DNA of 42,963 nucleotides from Sphingomonas bacterium (GTDB lineage Bacteria; Pseudomonadota; Alphaproteobacteria; Sphingomonadales; Sphingomonadaceae): NCBI RefSeq assembly GCF_028292965.1, contig NZ_JAQGLG010000122.1, positions 1-42,963 on the forward strand, in the 5' to 3' direction. Below are positions 1-9,226 of the stretch, piece after piece (the stretch's first letter is position 1; each line of letters starts with the position of its first letter). The position numbers and the translations under genes are program-made. The notes below the pieces were generated by a model. The model worked only from the letters and a program-made list of their open reading frames with translations, was not told the origin of the DNA and searched no databases.

Positions 1-624
1 TTCATAGGCTTCCGCCGGCACGCCGAACGTCATGCGCAGGAAGTTGCCGGTGTAGGACAGGCTGTTGTCGGGATAGAGGAAGGGCTGACCGACCGAATAT
101 TTATAGGCCATGGCGGCGATCGTCGGCATCTTGGCGATCAGGCGGTGGCTGGCGATCATGCGCTGATGCGGATCGGTGATGTCGGCCGAGTCGTGATAGA
201 AAGCCGACAGCGCGCCGACCACGCCGCACATCACCGCCATCGGGTGCGCGTCTCGCCGGAAACCGCGATAAAAGGTCGCCAGCTGCTCGTGCAGCATGGT
301 GTGGCGAGTGATGGTGTAGGTGAAATTGTCGAGCTCGGGTGCGCTCGGCAGCTCGCCGTTGAGCAGCAGGTAGCAGACTTCCATGAAGCTCGACTGCTCG
401 GCCAGCTGGCCGATCGGATAGCCGCGATGGAGCAGCACACCCTCATCGCCATCGATATAGGTCAGCGCCGATTCGCAGCTCGCCGTGGAGGTGAAGCCGG
501 GATCGTAGGTGAACATGCCGCTGTCGGCATAGAGCTTGCGGATGTCGATGACGTCGGGGCCGACGCTGCCCGACAGGACCTTATAGTCGTGATTGCCGAG
601 TTTGATCGAGGGAGTGTCGGTCAT
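1..624 (-). CDS. gltA: Citrate synthase, N-terminal part (cut by window edge)
   Basis: This is the N-terminal 208 residues of citrate synthase, which condenses acetyl-CoA and oxaloacetate in the cytoplasmic TCA cycle. The protein starts [19 protein letters not shown] at an ATG at 624-622. It contains the conserved bacterial type II segments [20 protein letters not shown] and [16 protein letters not shown], and reads [15 protein letters not shown] at the window edge. The catalytic histidines and aspartate lie in the missing C-terminal half. It lies 25 bp downstream of gltX on the same strand, so the two may be cotranscribed. The family assignment is certain; completeness cannot be judged. Confidence 0.96.
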   Translation of the reverse strand, partial: MTDTPSIKLGNHDYKVLSGSVGPDVIDIRKLYADSGMFTYDPGFTSTASCESALTYIDGDEGVLLHRGYPIGQLAEQSSFMEVCYLLLNGELPSAPELDNFTYTITRHTMLHEQLATFYRGFRRDAHPMAVMCGVVGALSAFYHDSADITDPHQRMIASHRLIAKMPTIAAMAYKYSVGQPFLYPDNSLSYTGNFLRMTFGVPAEAYE

Positions 625-649
625 CGCGCGTGCCCTTCCTTCTAATTCG

Positions 650-2089
650 TCATGCGGCCATCCGGTCGGCGATTCGTCCCAGGCTCTCGTCGCGCCCGAG
701 CAGGTCGAGCACGTCGAAGATGCCGGGAGACGTCCGGCGACCGGTCAGCGCCGCGCGCAGCGGTTGCGCGACCTGGCCAAGTTTGACCGCCGCTTTTTCC
801 GCAACGCGGCGAACCGCATCTTCCAAAACCCCCGTATCCCAGCTTTCGACCGCGTCAAGCTCGGCGTGCACAAGCGCGAGTAACCCTGGTGCATCCCCGG
901 CGAGGAGCGGGGCCGCGTCTTCGTCGATTGGCAGTGGGCGCGCGGCGAACAGGAAGTCGGTGCCCTTGGCCAGGTCGACGAGATTGGCGGCGCGCGGCTT
1001 GAGCGAGATCATGCTGCGACGCAACAGATCGCGTTGATCCGGGGACGGCGTGAAGTCGAGTCGCGCGGTCACCAGATCGGCGAGGCGCGCATCGTCGGCC
1101 TCGCGGATATAATGGCCGTTGAGGTTCTCGAGCTTCTTCATGTCGAAGCGCGATGGCGAACGGCCGACGCCGTCGAGATCGAACCACTCGGTCGCCTGTG
1201 CGCGGCTGATGATCTCGTCGTCGCCATGGCCCCAGCCGAGACGGAGCAGGTAATTGGCCACCGCCTCGGGCAGCAGGCCGAGCTCGTCTCGATAGACGTC
1301 GACCGCCACCGCGTTCTTGCGCTTCGACATCTTGGTGCCGTCGGCGTTGAAGATCAGCGGGATATGGGCATAGATCGGCTCGGCCCAACCCATGGCGCGA
1401 TAGATCGGCAACTGGCGGAAGGCGTTGTTGAGATGGTCGTCGCCGCGGATGACATGCGTCACGCCCATGTCGTGATCGTCGACCACCACCGCCAGCATAT
1501 AGGTCGGGTTGCCGTCGGAGCGCAGCAGCACGAGATCGTCGATCTCGGCGTTCTGCACGGTCACTTCGCCCTGGACGAGATCATGGATCGTCGTCGCGCC
1601 TTCGGTCGGCGCCTTCAGCCGCACGACGAAGGGTTTGCCTTCCTCGTCGAGAAGCTTGTCGCGCCAGGGCGAGCGGATGCGCAGCGGCTTCTTTGCCGCT
1701 TCCGCCTCGGCACGCATCGCGGCGAGTTCTTCCTGCGTCAGGTAGCAGCGATAGGCAGCGCCGGCTTCGACCATCGCATGCGCGACCTCGGCATGGCGCG
1801 CGGCACGCTCGAACTGGAACACCGTGTCGCCGTCCCAGTCGAGATCGAGCCAGCGCATGCCGTCGAGGATCGCGCCGATCGCGGCCCCGGTCGATCGGGC
1901 GCGATCGGTGTCTTCGATCCGCAGCAGGAACTTGCCGCCATGGTGGCGGGCGAACAACAGGTTGAACAGCGCGGTGCGCGCGCCGCCGATGTGCAGAAAG
2001 CCGGTCGGTGATGGCGCGAAACGCGTCACCACTGCCGGAGTGTCGGGCGCGCCTGAATCGGCGGCCGCAGTATCAGACCTTGCGCCCAA
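650..2089 (-). CDS. gltX: Glutamyl-tRNA synthetase
   Basis: This class I aminoacyl-tRNA synthetase charges tRNA-Glu. The HIGH-type motif ([13 protein letters not shown]) is near residues 31-43 and the KMSKS loop (GTKMSKRKN) is in the middle, followed by a helical anticodon-binding C-terminus. At 479 aa the length is normal. No ATG is in frame upstream. The best start is TTG at 2089, with GGGAG at 2099-2103 on the minus strand about 9 nt before it. A GTG at about codon 20 (just before [10 protein letters not shown]) would give a start closer to typical family members and is the main alternative. It is divergent from comEC, with only 30 bp between the two starts. Confidence 0.96.
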   Translation of the reverse strand: MGARSDTAAADSGAPDTPAVVTRFAPSPTGFLHIGGARTALFNLLFARHHGGKFLLRIEDTDRARSTGAAIGAILDGMRWLDLDWDGDTVFQFERAARHAEVAHAMVEAGAAYRCYLTQEELAAMRAEAEAAKKPLRIRSPWRDKLLDEEGKPFVVRLKAPTEGATTIHDLVQGEVTVQNAEIDDLVLLRSDGNPTYMLAVVVDDHDMGVTHVIRGDDHLNNAFRQLPIYRAMGWAEPIYAHIPLIFNADGTKMSKRKNAVAVDVYRDELGLLPEAVANYLLRLGWGHGDDEIISRAQATEWFDLDGVGRSPSRFDMKKLENLNGHYIREADDARLADLVTARLDFTPSPDQRDLLRRSMISLKPRAANLVDLAKGTDFLFAARPLPIDEDAAPLLAGDAPGLLALVHAELDAVESWDTGVLEDAVRRVAEKAAVKLGQVAQPLRAALTGRRTSPGIFDVLDLLGRDESLGRIADRMAA

Positions 2090-2119
2090 ACGCGCATGCT
2101 CCCAGAAAAATGAATTTCA

Positions 2120-4336
2120 ATGGCCAGTTCAGCCGCCGATGCCGCTAGCACAGCACCCTCGCGGCTACAAATGGGCCGCTTCGCGCGCGATGCAAGGCGT
2201 CTGCGCGACGGATTGGAGCTATGGCTCGAGGCGGAGCGTGACCAGCTGGTGCTGTGGCTGCCGGTGGCGCTGGGCGCCGGGATCACCGCCTGGTTTCTTC
2301 TTCCCATGGCGCATCAGTGGCGCAGCGCGATCCTCGCCTTGGTTGCCATCGCCCTCATCGCGCTGGCGATCGGGCGAGGTGGCCGCGCCGGCCGCGCCAT
2401 CGCGATCGGCGCGCTGGCCGCGGCGGCAGGGCTGGCACTGATCTGGTGGCGCGCGGAGGCGCATGCCGCGCCGGTGCTCGCCGGGCCGACCATCGTCACC
2501 TTCGAGGCGCGGGTCGAGCGGGTCGAACCCCTGCCGCCACGTCAGCTGGTGCGCGTCAGGCTCGCGCCGCTCCGCGTCGTCTCGGTGCCCGAGAGGCGGC
2601 AGTTCGACGATCGCCGGGGGCGTTATGGCAAGCGCGATCGCGCGCGCCGGGCCCCACAGGTGCTGCCGACCTTGCCGCCGCATCTGCGTGTCAACATCGC
2701 CGATGGCGATGTGCCGGCCGGTCTAAACGTGGGCGCGACGATACGACTCGGCGCGCGGCTGATGCCGCCGCCGACGCCGGCTGTGCCCGGTGCCTATGAC
2801 TACTCGGCCGTGGCGTGGTTCGACGGGATCGGCGGCACGGGTCGCGGCTTCGCGCCCGTCACGATCGTGGCGCCCGCCGCTGCGCCGGAGGCGACCCTGC
2901 GTCAACGCCTGTCGCGCCATATCCAGGTGAGCGCGCCGGGTGGCGCAGGCGCGATCGCCGCGGCGCTTGCAACCGGCGATCAGGGCGCCATTCCGCAGGA
3001 CGATGCCGACGCGATGCGGAAATCGGGGCTGGCGCATCTGCTGTCGGTCAGCGGCCTGCACATCACCGCGGTGGTCATCGCGGCAATGTTCCTCGTTACG
3101 CGGCTGCTCGCGTTGAGCCCGTGGATGGCCCTGCGCTTCCGCCTGCCGTTGATCGCTGCCGGCGCAGGCGCCCTGGCGGCGATCGGTTACACCATCCTCA
3201 CCGGCGCCGAGGTGCCGACCTTGCGCTCCTGCGTCGCGGCGCTGCTGGTGCTTGTGGCACTGATGCTGGGGCGCGAGGCGATCACCTTGCGACTGGTCGC
3301 GGCCGGCGCGCTCATCGTGCTGCTGGTCTATCCCGAGTCGGTCGCCGGACCGAGCTTCCAACTGTCCTTCGCCGCCGTTGCCGCGATCGTCGCCTTGCAC
3401 GAGCACCCGCGCGTGCGCGGCTGGTTCCTGAAGCGGGAGGAGGGCCGCTTGCGCAAGATTGGGCGCGAACTCGGCTCGCTGTTGCTCACCGGTGTGGTGG
3501 TGGAACTGGCGCTGCTGCCGATCTCGCTGTTCCATTTTCACAAGGCCGGCGTGTACGGCGCGGTGGCCAATATCATCGCCATCCCGTTGACGACGTTCGT
3601 CACCATGCCGCTGGAAGCGCTGGCGTTGCTGTTCGACACGGTCGGTGCCGGCGCGCCCTTCTGGTGGCTGACGGCGCGTTCGCTGGATCTGCTGCTGTGG
3701 ATTGCGCATGGCGCGGCCAGCCTGCCTGGATCGAGCGCGGCGTTACCGTCCATGCCGGCGGGCGCCTTCGGCCTAATGGTGACCGGTGGTCTGTGGATCG
3801 GATTGTGGCGTACGCGCTGGCGGCGGCTCGGCGCGATCCCCTTCGCGGTCGGCGCGATCTGGGCACTGCTTACGCCCGCGCCCGACCTGCTGGTGACGGG
3901 CGACGGCCGACATGTCGCGGTTCGCACCGCCGATGGCGGCCTCGCGCTGCTGCGCGACCGCACCGGCGATTACGTTTCCGGTATGATGAGCGAGAATAGC
4001 GGCGCCGATGGTGAGCCGATGCTGTTGTCAGACCAACCCGACGCACGCTGCAGCCGCGACCTGTGCCTCGCCGAGCGTGAGGCAGGCGGGCGGCGCTGGC
4101 GCATCCTCTCGACGCGCAGCACCTACCTCGTGCCTGTCGACCAGCTGATCGCCGCCTGCGCGACGGCCGATATCGTGATCAGCGAGCGCCAATTGCCGCG
4201 CGGCTGCAAACCGCGCTGGCTACGCCTCGACCGCGCCACGCTGGCGCGCACCGGCGGTGTGGCGATTGCCTTGTCGAACGGATCGATCCGCACGGTTCGA
4301 TCGGGTCCGACCGATCATCCATGGCAAAAGCACTGA
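2120..4336 (+). CDS. comEC: ComEC/Rec2-family DNA-uptake channel protein
   Basis: Predicted inner-membrane channel of the ComEC/Rec2 family, which in competent bacteria passes single-stranded DNA into the cytoplasm. N-terminal hydrophobic segments (residues about 40-115) are followed by a periplasmic region rich in basic residues (DUF4131-like), then the multi-spanning Competence domain with the family signature SGLAHLLSVSGLHITAV at about residues 300-316. The C-terminus (about 590-738) keeps only a short, poorly conserved remnant where some members carry a metallo-beta-lactamase-like domain. That layout is usual in alphaproteobacteria. Whether this organism is naturally competent cannot be judged here. 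The gene is followed closely by an oxygenase gene. Confidence 0.9.
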   Translation: MASSAADAASTAPSRLQMGRFARDARRLRDGLELWLEAERDQLVLWLPVALGAGITAWFLLPMAHQWRSAILALVAIALIALAIGRGGRAGRAIAIGALAAAAGLALIWWRAEAHAAPVLAGPTIVTFEARVERVEPLPPRQLVRVRLAPLRVVSVPERRQFDDRRGRYGKRDRARRAPQVLPTLPPHLRVNIADGDVPAGLNVGATIRLGARLMPPPTPAVPGAYDYSAVAWFDGIGGTGRGFAPVTIVAPAAAPEATLRQRLSRHIQVSAPGGAGAIAAALATGDQGAIPQDDADAMRKSGLAHLLSVSGLHITAVVIAAMFLVTRLLALSPWMALRFRLPLIAAGAGALAAIGYTILTGAEVPTLRSCVAALLVLVALMLGREAITLRLVAAGALIVLLVYPESVAGPSFQLSFAAVAAIVALHEHPRVRGWFLKREEGRLRKIGRELGSLLLTGVVVELALLPISLFHFHKAGVYGAVANIIAIPLTTFVTMPLEALALLFDTVGAGAPFWWLTARSLDLLLWIAHGAASLPGSSAALPSMPAGAFGLMVTGGLWIGLWRTRWRRLGAIPFAVGAIWALLTPAPDLLVTGDGRHVAVRTADGGLALLRDRTGDYVSGMMSENSGADGEPMLLSDQPDARCSRDLCLAEREAGGRRWRILSTRSTYLVPVDQLIAACATADIVISERQLPRGCKPRWLRLDRATLARTGGVAIALSNGSIRTVRSGPTDHPWQKH

Positions 4337-4373
4337 CGGCCAGTGGCCGCAACAGGTTGCCAGTCGGCGAACC

Positions 4374-5024
4374 ATGGGCGACAAGGTGGCGATGGCTGCC
4401 GGAGCATCACCACTGGACCGCGTCGCGCCGTTCGTCGTCCACGATGATTTCCTGCCGGCGGAGGAACATCGTGCATTGCTCGATTGGACGCTCGAGCAAG
4501 AGCTGGATTTTCGCCCCTCGCATCTCGGCACCGGTGCCGTTGATGCGGCGATCCGCTCGTCGGGGCGATTGCCGGCTCATCACGATCAACCGTGGAAGGA
4601 GCGCTTCGCCTCGCGGATTCGCACATTGTTGCCTGAACTGATCGAAGGCCTCGCCATTCAGCCATTGGCCTGCAAGGCGATCGAACTGGAGTTGGCACGG
4701 CACAATGACGGCGATTTCTATCGTCGCCATATCGACACCGCGCTCAAGAGCGAGCGCCGCGCCGGCACGCGGACGATCAGCGCGGTCTACTATTTCCACG
4801 CCGAGCCGCAGGGCTTTTCTGGTGGCGCGCTACGGCTCCACGCCTTTTCGCGCCGCGACGGAAATGATCGGTTCAGCGATATCGTGCCGGTGCAGAACCG
4901 GCTCGTCGCTTTCCCGTCATGGGCGCCTCATCAAGTCATGCCGATCAGGTGCCCGTCAGGCCGGTTCGAGGACTCGCGTTTCTCGATCAATTGCTGGGTT
5001 CACCGCACCCCGCCGGATCAATAA
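4374..5024 (+). CDS. 2-oxoglutarate/Fe(II)-dependent oxygenase (prolyl-hydroxylase-like)
   Basis: Predicted cytoplasmic dioxygenase with the double-stranded beta-helix of the prolyl 4-hydroxylase superfamily. The iron site is visible as HxD in [13 protein letters not shown] and the distal His in [12 protein letters not shown]; the Arg of RFSINCWVH would bind 2-oxoglutarate. The typical strand [12 protein letters not shown] and the GGALRLH segment lie between them. The substrate is unknown. ATG 4374 gives 216 aa. A second ATG at 4392 has a better ribosome-binding site (AAGGTGG just upstream) and may be the real start; ORF space further upstream overlaps comEC and lacks family similarity. The 3' end overlaps the convergent lexA by 7 bp. 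Confidence 0.85.
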   Translation: MGDKVAMAAGASPLDRVAPFVVHDDFLPAEEHRALLDWTLEQELDFRPSHLGTGAVDAAIRSSGRLPAHHDQPWKERFASRIRTLLPELIEGLAIQPLACKAIELELARHNDGDFYRRHIDTALKSERRAGTRTISAVYYFHAEPQGFSGGALRLHAFSRRDGNDRFSDIVPVQNRLVAFPSWAPHQVMPIRCPSGRFEDSRFSINCWVHRTPPDQ

Positions 5025-5689
5025 CGCCGCAACAGCCCCGACAGCTTGCCCTGCACGCGCACCTGCTCGGGGCGGTAACGCTGTGCGTCATAGGCGCGGT
5101 TGGCCGGATCGAGCCGGATCATCGCGCCTTCGTGGCGGAAATATTTGAGCGTTGCCTCGCTGTCTTCGATCAGCGCGACCACGATGTCACCGTCGCGCGC
5201 CGTGTCGGCGCGGCGGATCAGCGCATAATCGCCATCGAGAATGCCGGCCTCGACCATCGAGTCGCCGGAAACCTCGAGCGCATAATGCTCGCCGCTGCCG
5301 AGCAAGGCGGCGGGCACTGCGAGCATCGTGCTGCTCTCGAACGCCTCGATCGGCACACCGGCGGCGATGCGGCCGTGCAGCGGGATCTCGATCACGTCAT
5401 TGGCCGGCTGGGGCAGGTTGCGGATATTGGCCGGTGTCGGTGCCGCCGTCGTGGTCTTGCGCGGCGGCTCGGCGCGCTCCGGCATGCGCAGCACTTCAAG
5501 CGCGCGGGCGCGGTTGGGCAGGCGGCGGAGAAACTTGCGTTCTTCCAGGGCACTGATCAGGCGGTGAACGCCCGACTTGGATTTGAGATCGAGCGCCTCC
5601 TTCATCTCCTCGAACGAGGGCGAGACGCCGCTCTCCTCCAGACGGTCATGGATGAAGCAGATCAGTTCATGCTGCTTGCGGGTTAGCAT
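5018..5689 (-). CDS. lexA: SOS repressor LexA
   Basis: LexA represses the SOS regulon and cleaves itself when RecA filaments form. The winged-helix DNA-binding domain covers residues 1-65 ([13 protein letters not shown], with the recognition helix around [15 protein letters not shown]). The S24 protease domain follows, with the Ala110-Gly111 cleavage bond in HGRIAAGVP, catalytic Ser144 in SGDSM and Lys182 in EATLKYF. The length of 223 aa is typical of alphaproteobacteria. ATG 5689 is preferred over a longer reading because GGAGG lies about 8 nt upstream and the family begins MLTRKQ. An operator-like box lies 18 bp before the start. The gene is downstream of moeA on the same strand. Confidence 0.97.
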   Translation of the reverse strand: MLTRKQHELICFIHDRLEESGVSPSFEEMKEALDLKSKSGVHRLISALEERKFLRRLPNRARALEVLRMPERAEPPRKTTTAAPTPANIRNLPQPANDVIEIPLHGRIAAGVPIEAFESSTMLAVPAALLGSGEHYALEVSGDSMVEAGILDGDYALIRRADTARDGDIVVALIEDSEATLKYFRHEGAMIRLDPANRAYDAQRYRPEQVRVQGKLSGLLRRY

Positions 5690-5706
5690 CCGGCAATCCT
5701 CCGTCG

Positions 5707-5721
5707 GAACAGACGAGGAAC
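5707..5721 (-). promoter_or_regulatory. LexA operator (SOS box)
   Basis: GAAC-N7-GAAC is seen on the plus strand (GAAC at 5707-5710 and 5718-5721), equivalent to GTTC-N7-GTTC on the lexA strand. This is the direct-repeat operator known for alphaproteobacterial LexA. It sits just upstream of the lexA ribosome-binding site, which implies autoregulation. No second copy was seen upstream of any other gene in the window. Confidence 0.85.
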
Positions 5722-5746
5722 GTTTATGCAATGTTCCGCGCGCTTG

Positions 5747-6940
5747 TCAAGCGATGGGAAGTATTTCGATCTCATCGCCGGGTGCGGCGGCGGGCGCGTG
5801 CGGCTCGCGAACGATCAGGCAGTCGGCCCGGGCGAGGGTGCGCAGCATCGAACTGTCCTGGATCGCGGCGGCAAACACCCGGCCGTCGCGTGTCGCGGCG
5901 CGGAGATAATCGGTGCGGTGGTCATTGGCCTTGAGCGGTTCGCCGAGGATCGCGCTGCGCGTCGGCGGCAGGGGATCGGCGGCGCCCGACAGCGCGGCGA
6001 TCAGCGGCTTGAGGAACAGGGTCGCGGTCATGAAGGCCGAGACGGGGTTGCCGGGCAGGCCGAGCACGACCGCATCGCCGAGGCCGCCGGCCATCATGGG
6101 TTTGCCGGGACGCAGCGCGATGCGCCAGAAATCCAGGCTGCCCCCGGCGGCGAGCAGCGCCGGGCGCACCAGGTCGTGATCGCCAACCGAGGCACCGCCG
6201 GTGGTCACGAGGATGTCGGCGCGGACCGCGGCGAAGGCGTCGCGCAGCGTGTCGAGCCGGTCGGGCAGGGTGCCGAGATCGACCACCTCGACCGGCCAGT
6301 CGGCGAGCATCGCGGCGAGCATCGCGCCATTCGACTCGGGCAACTGATCGTCGCGCAAGGGCATGCCCGGTCGCACCAGTTCATCGCCGGTTCCGGCGAC
6401 CGCGACGACGACGCGGCGGCGCACGGGCAGTGTGGCATGCCCGCCGATCGCCGCGAGTGCGAGTCGCGCGGGCGTGATACGCACGCCGGCGGCAATCAGC
6501 ACGTCGCCCCGGTGGAAATCGAGCCCGTATGGGCGAACATTGCCGCCTTCGTGTCTCGGCCCTTCGCCGGTCAGGCGGACCTCGTCGCCTAAGGCTTCCG
6601 CCTCTTCCTGCACCAGCACACTGTCGGCGCCATCCGGCAGCGGGGCGCCGGTGAAGATACGCGCCGTCTCCCGCGCGCCGAGCGCGCCGGCAAAGGCGCG
6701 GCCGGCGGCGCTTTCGCCGATCAGGTGGAAGGGGCCGGGCAGGTCGGCGAAGCGGATCGCATAGCCATCCATCGCCGACAGCTCTGCGGCCGGCTGGGTG
6801 CGCAACGCGACCACATCCTCCGCGGCCCAGCGACCGACCGATTGGGCGAGCGGTACGATCTCGATGGGCATCGATGGTCCCAGCGCGAACAGCCGCGTTT
6901 GCGCTTCGGCGACCGGGATGAGGGCGGGGGCGGTGCTCAC
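5747..6940 (-). CDS. moeA: Molybdopterin molybdenumtransferase MoeA
   Basis: MoeA inserts molybdate into adenylylated molybdopterin in the last steps of molybdenum-cofactor synthesis. The protein has the N-terminal MoeA segment with SAMDGYAIR near residue 55, the MoCF/MogA-like fold with VTTGGASVGDHDLV at about 243-256, and LGLPGNPVSAF near 295, then a small beta-barrel C-terminal domain. The 397 aa length is normal. The start is a GTG at 6940. moaC, from the same pathway, lies about 1 kb away on the same strand but is separated by a plus-strand gene and an RNA-like intergenic region. moeA may run into lexA, which has its own operator. Confidence 0.95.
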   Translation of the reverse strand: MSTAPALIPVAEAQTRLFALGPSMPIEIVPLAQSVGRWAAEDVVALRTQPAAELSAMDGYAIRFADLPGPFHLIGESAAGRAFAGALGARETARIFTGAPLPDGADSVLVQEEAEALGDEVRLTGEGPRHEGGNVRPYGLDFHRGDVLIAAGVRITPARLALAAIGGHATLPVRRRVVVAVAGTGDELVRPGMPLRDDQLPESNGAMLAAMLADWPVEVVDLGTLPDRLDTLRDAFAAVRADILVTTGGASVGDHDLVRPALLAAGGSLDFWRIALRPGKPMMAGGLGDAVVLGLPGNPVSAFMTATLFLKPLIAALSGAADPLPPTRSAILGEPLKANDHRTDYLRAATRDGRVFAAAIQDSSMLRTLARADCLIVREPHAPAAAPGDEIEILPIA

Positions 6941-7023
6941 GCCGCGTTCCCTATAACGCGTCGCGCCCGGCGGCTAGGCGTTCGCGCGGTGAAGGCGTAT
7001 TCCCGCGCGCGGGGAGGCCGATC

Positions 7024-7671
7024 ATGTTCAAGCCGCTGCTCGCCACATTGATGTTGTTGATCGCCGCCGCACCGGCCGATCCGGCGCATCCCGCCGCGTT
7101 GGTTGGCGAATATGACGGCCACCAGATGGAAATGGCCGCCGGATTGGAACTCAAGGCGGATGGCCGTTTCCAATATGGCCTGTCCTATGGTGCGCTCGAC
7201 GAAGAAGCGGAAGGCAACTGGATGGCTGATCAGGGATCGGTGGTGCTGACCAGCGACCATGTCACGCCGCCGCGCTTCACCCCGGTCGAGCAGAAGGCCG
7301 GGCCGGCGCAGGAGCTGCGCATCGCGATCGATGTGCCGCACGGCATGAATCCGCAATATTTCAATGCGGTCGTCATCTTCGCTGACGGCCATGCGGTACA
7401 GGAGCAGCTGAGCGAGGACGAGAAGGTGATCCCGCTGGCGAACGGCGCGATGCCGACGCGGGTTATGATCGTGCTGTCGATCTTCGATCTTCATGGCGAC
7501 TGGGTCGCGATCGACCTCGCAAAGGGCAACCGGCTGCGCTTCGGTTTCGAGGCCAATGATCTCGGCAAGGTCGATTTCCACGGTGCCGTGCTGAAAGACG
7601 AGGGCGGCGTGTTGTTGCTCGATCGTCATGGCCGCACGATCAGCTTCCGTCGCGTACACCGTCAGGGCTGA
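7024..7671 (+). CDS. Uncharacterised exported protein
   Basis: I do not recognise a named family. The 215-aa protein begins with a signal peptide (MFKPLLATLMLLIAAAPADP, probable cleavage near residue 18-22) and is then mostly beta-strand-like. Alternating hydrophobic and charged stretches such as GEYDGHQMEMAAGLELKADGRFQYGLSYG suggest a lipocalin-like or small barrel fold in the periplasm. Only two cysteine-free regions and no catalytic motif stand out. GGGAGG lies 7 nt before ATG 7024, so the start is well supported. It is divergent from moeA. Codon use matches its neighbours. Confidence 0.8.
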   Translation: MFKPLLATLMLLIAAAPADPAHPAALVGEYDGHQMEMAAGLELKADGRFQYGLSYGALDEEAEGNWMADQGSVVLTSDHVTPPRFTPVEQKAGPAQELRIAIDVPHGMNPQYFNAVVIFADGHAVQEQLSEDEKVIPLANGAMPTRVMIVLSIFDLHGDWVAIDLAKGNRLRFGFEANDLGKVDFHGAVLKDEGGVLLLDRHGRTISFRRVHRQG

Positions 7672-7738
7672 TCGGTGGATCGGCATGGTCGGCGAATTTT
7701 GCGGGGTGACGCGAAAATCATCGGCGTTTTTTTGCGAT

Positions 7739-7766
7739 TTTTTGCCGAATTTATTCCTGCTATATC
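7739..7766 (+). promoter_or_regulatory. Promoter-like AT-rich block
   Basis: TATATC (7761-7766) resembles a -10 hexamer. A poor -35 (TTTTTG, 7739-7744) lies 16 bp upstream inside the most AT-rich stretch of the neighbourhood. It would drive transcription into the folded region that follows. The match to consensus is weak. Confidence 0.3.
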
Positions 7767-7767
7767 A

Positions 7768-7976
7768 GTTCCTTGCCGGTCGCCTCCCCTGCTCCGAAGA
7801 GCAGGGGAGAAATATACGGCGAGTAGGGGAGAATATGTCTGACGGCAGGGCTACACCGCCCCCCGCACCAGGGAAGCGCTTCTATTCGATTCAACGATGC
7901 GAAAGAGCTGGTGTGTGTCGGGTTTTAACCCGAAGCACGGCCTACAATGCGCCCATCCCGCAAAGATTGAATCGAG
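7768..7976 (+). ncRNA. Candidate structured RNA of unknown class
   Basis: Visible helices are CTCCCCTGCTC (7784-7794) with GAGCAGGGGAG (7799-7809) around a CGAA loop; CACCAG (7866-7871) with CTGGTG (7908-7913); a self-complementary CGGGTTTTAACCCG (about 7919-7932); and TCGATTCAA (7886-7894) with TTGAATCGA (7967-7975). A second segment, GAGTAGGGGAG (7821-7831), can replace 7799-7809 as partner of 7784-7794 with only one G-U pair. I do not recognise 6S RNA, tmRNA, SRP RNA or RNase P RNA. The strand is inferred from the promoter-like block. It could instead be the 3' untranslated region of moaC on the minus strand, or a decayed repeat. Confidence 0.35.
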
Positions 7977-8444
7977 TCAGGCGCGCCAGTCGCCCGATTT
8001 CCCGCCGGTCTTGCTGACGAGGCGCACGCCGCCGATGGTCATGGCTTTGTCGACCGCCTTGGCCATGTCGTAAATCGTCAGCAGCGCGACCGAGACGGCG
8101 GTCATCGCTTCCATCTCGACGCCGGTCTTGCCCTCGGTCGAGGCGGTCGCGGTGGCGGTGATGCCGGTGTCGTCAAAGGCGAAATCCACCGCCACGCGAT
8201 TGAGCGGCAGCGGGTGGCAGAGCGGGATCAGTTCGGCGGTTTTCTTCGCCGCCATGATGCCGGCAATGCGCGCCACGGCGAGCACGTCGCCCTTGGCCGC
8301 CGCGCCGTCGCGGATCGCGGTCAGCGCAGCCGGTGACATTGCAATATGGCCGGTCGCGACCGCCTCGCGCAGCGTCACCGCCTTGCCCGAAACATCGACC
8401 ATGCGGGCCGCGCCGGCCGCATCGAGATGGGTGAGGTCGCTCAT
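7977..8444 (-). CDS. moaC: Cyclic pyranopterin monophosphate synthase MoaC
   Basis: With MoaA, MoaC converts GTP to cyclic pyranopterin monophosphate, the first intermediate of molybdenum-cofactor synthesis. The 155-aa protein shows the family segments [30 protein letters not shown] and [12 protein letters not shown] 8444 is preferred because it overlaps the trpC stop as ATGA and the product begins MSDLTHLD like its relatives. A longer upstream reading lies inside trpC. It is the last gene of trpG-trpD-trpC-moaC, so it is probably translationally coupled to tryptophan synthesis genes although its pathway is unrelated. Confidence 0.96.
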   Translation of the reverse strand: MSDLTHLDAAGAARMVDVSGKAVTLREAVATGHIAMSPAALTAIRDGAAAKGDVLAVARIAGIMAAKKTAELIPLCHPLPLNRVAVDFAFDDTGITATATASTEGKTGVEMEAMTAVSVALLTIYDMAKAVDKAMTIGGVRLVSKTGGKSGDWRA

Positions 8445-9226
8445 CCGACCATCGCCCGCGTCGCTGCCTCGACGTCCGCCTGGCGCATCAACGCCTCGCC
8501 GATCAGGAAGCAATGCACACCGTGCCTCGCCATCTCGTCGAGGTCGGCGCGCGTCATCAGCCCGCTCTCGGCGACGAAGGTGCAATCGGCCGGCGCCTTG
8601 CCGATCAGCTCGTAGGTGCGCGCGAAATCGACGGTGAAGTCACGCAGGTCGCGATTGTTGACGCCGATCAGCCGCGATTTGAGCTTCATCGCGCGCTCCA
8701 TTTCATGCTCGTCATGCACCTCGACCAGCACGTCCATCCCGCAATCCATGGCGCTGGCCTCGATCTCGGCAAGCAGCCCGTCGTCGAGCGCGGCCATGAT
8801 CAGCAAGATCGCGTCGGCGCCGAGCGCGCGCGACTCGGGTACCTGCCATGGATCGACCATGAAATCCTTGCGCAGCACCGGCAGGTCGCACGCCTCGCGC
8901 GCGGCGGTGAGATAGTCGTCGGCGCCCTGGAACCAGCGCTCGTCGGTCAATACCGAGAGGCATGCGGCGCCACCGGCCTGATAGGCGCGGGCATGCGCCG
9001 GTGGATCGAAATCGGCGCGGATCAGCCCTTTGGAGGGGCTCGCCTTCTTGATCTCGGCGACCAGCGCATGGCCGGTCGCGGCCTTGGCGTCGAGCGCGGC
9101 GCGGAAGCCGCGTGGCGGCGTCTGGACGTGGATGCGCGCGTCGATCTGGCTCAGCGGGATCGTCGCCTTACGCGCGGCGACGTCGGCGCGCTTGGTTTCC
9201 AGGATGCGGTCGAGGATGTTGCTCAT
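8441..9226 (-). CDS. trpC: Indole-3-glycerol phosphate synthase
   Basis: This TIM-barrel enzyme forms indole-3-glycerol phosphate from CdRP in tryptophan synthesis. Diagnostic motifs are [12 protein letters not shown] (catalytic Lys), [25 protein letters not shown] and [12 protein letters not shown]. It is 261 aa and monofunctional, with no TrpF part. It overlaps trpD upstream and moaC downstream by 4 bp each (ATGA), a sign of coupled translation. Confidence 0.97.
   Translation of the reverse strand: MSNILDRILETKRADVAARKATIPLSQIDARIHVQTPPRGFRAALDAKAATGHALVAEIKKASPSKGLIRADFDPPAHARAYQAGGAACLSVLTDERWFQGADDYLTAAREACDLPVLRKDFMVDPWQVPESRALGADAILLIMAALDDGLLAEIEASAMDCGMDVLVEVHDEHEMERAMKLKSRLIGVNNRDLRDFTVDFARTYELIGKAPADCTFVAESGLMTRADLDEMARHGVHCFLIGEALMRQADVEAATRAMVG

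Larger units (their letters stand above)
7672..7976. other. Intergenic stretch with AT-rich block and strong folding potential
   Basis: This 305-bp gap has no convincing ORF. Just after the upstream gene there is a weak 4-bp stem (ACGC 7709-7712 with GCGT 7724-7727) running into T7 (7727-7733), a possible terminator for the plus-strand gene. An unusually AT-rich block (7731-7770) follows, then about 200 bp with several complementary segments, listed separately as a candidate RNA. Confidence 0.7.

Noticed and set aside
4257..4373. Longer start for the 2-oxoglutarate oxygenase, overlapping comEC
   Set aside because: The extra residues are Arg-rich and not family-like, and better-marked ATGs occur at 4374 and 4392.
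7768..7976. Known RNAs (tmRNA, 6S, SRP RNA, RNase P RNA) or a molybdenum-cofactor riboswitch
   Set aside because: No signature sequence of these RNAs was found, and moaC is transcribed away from this region, so it cannot be its leader.
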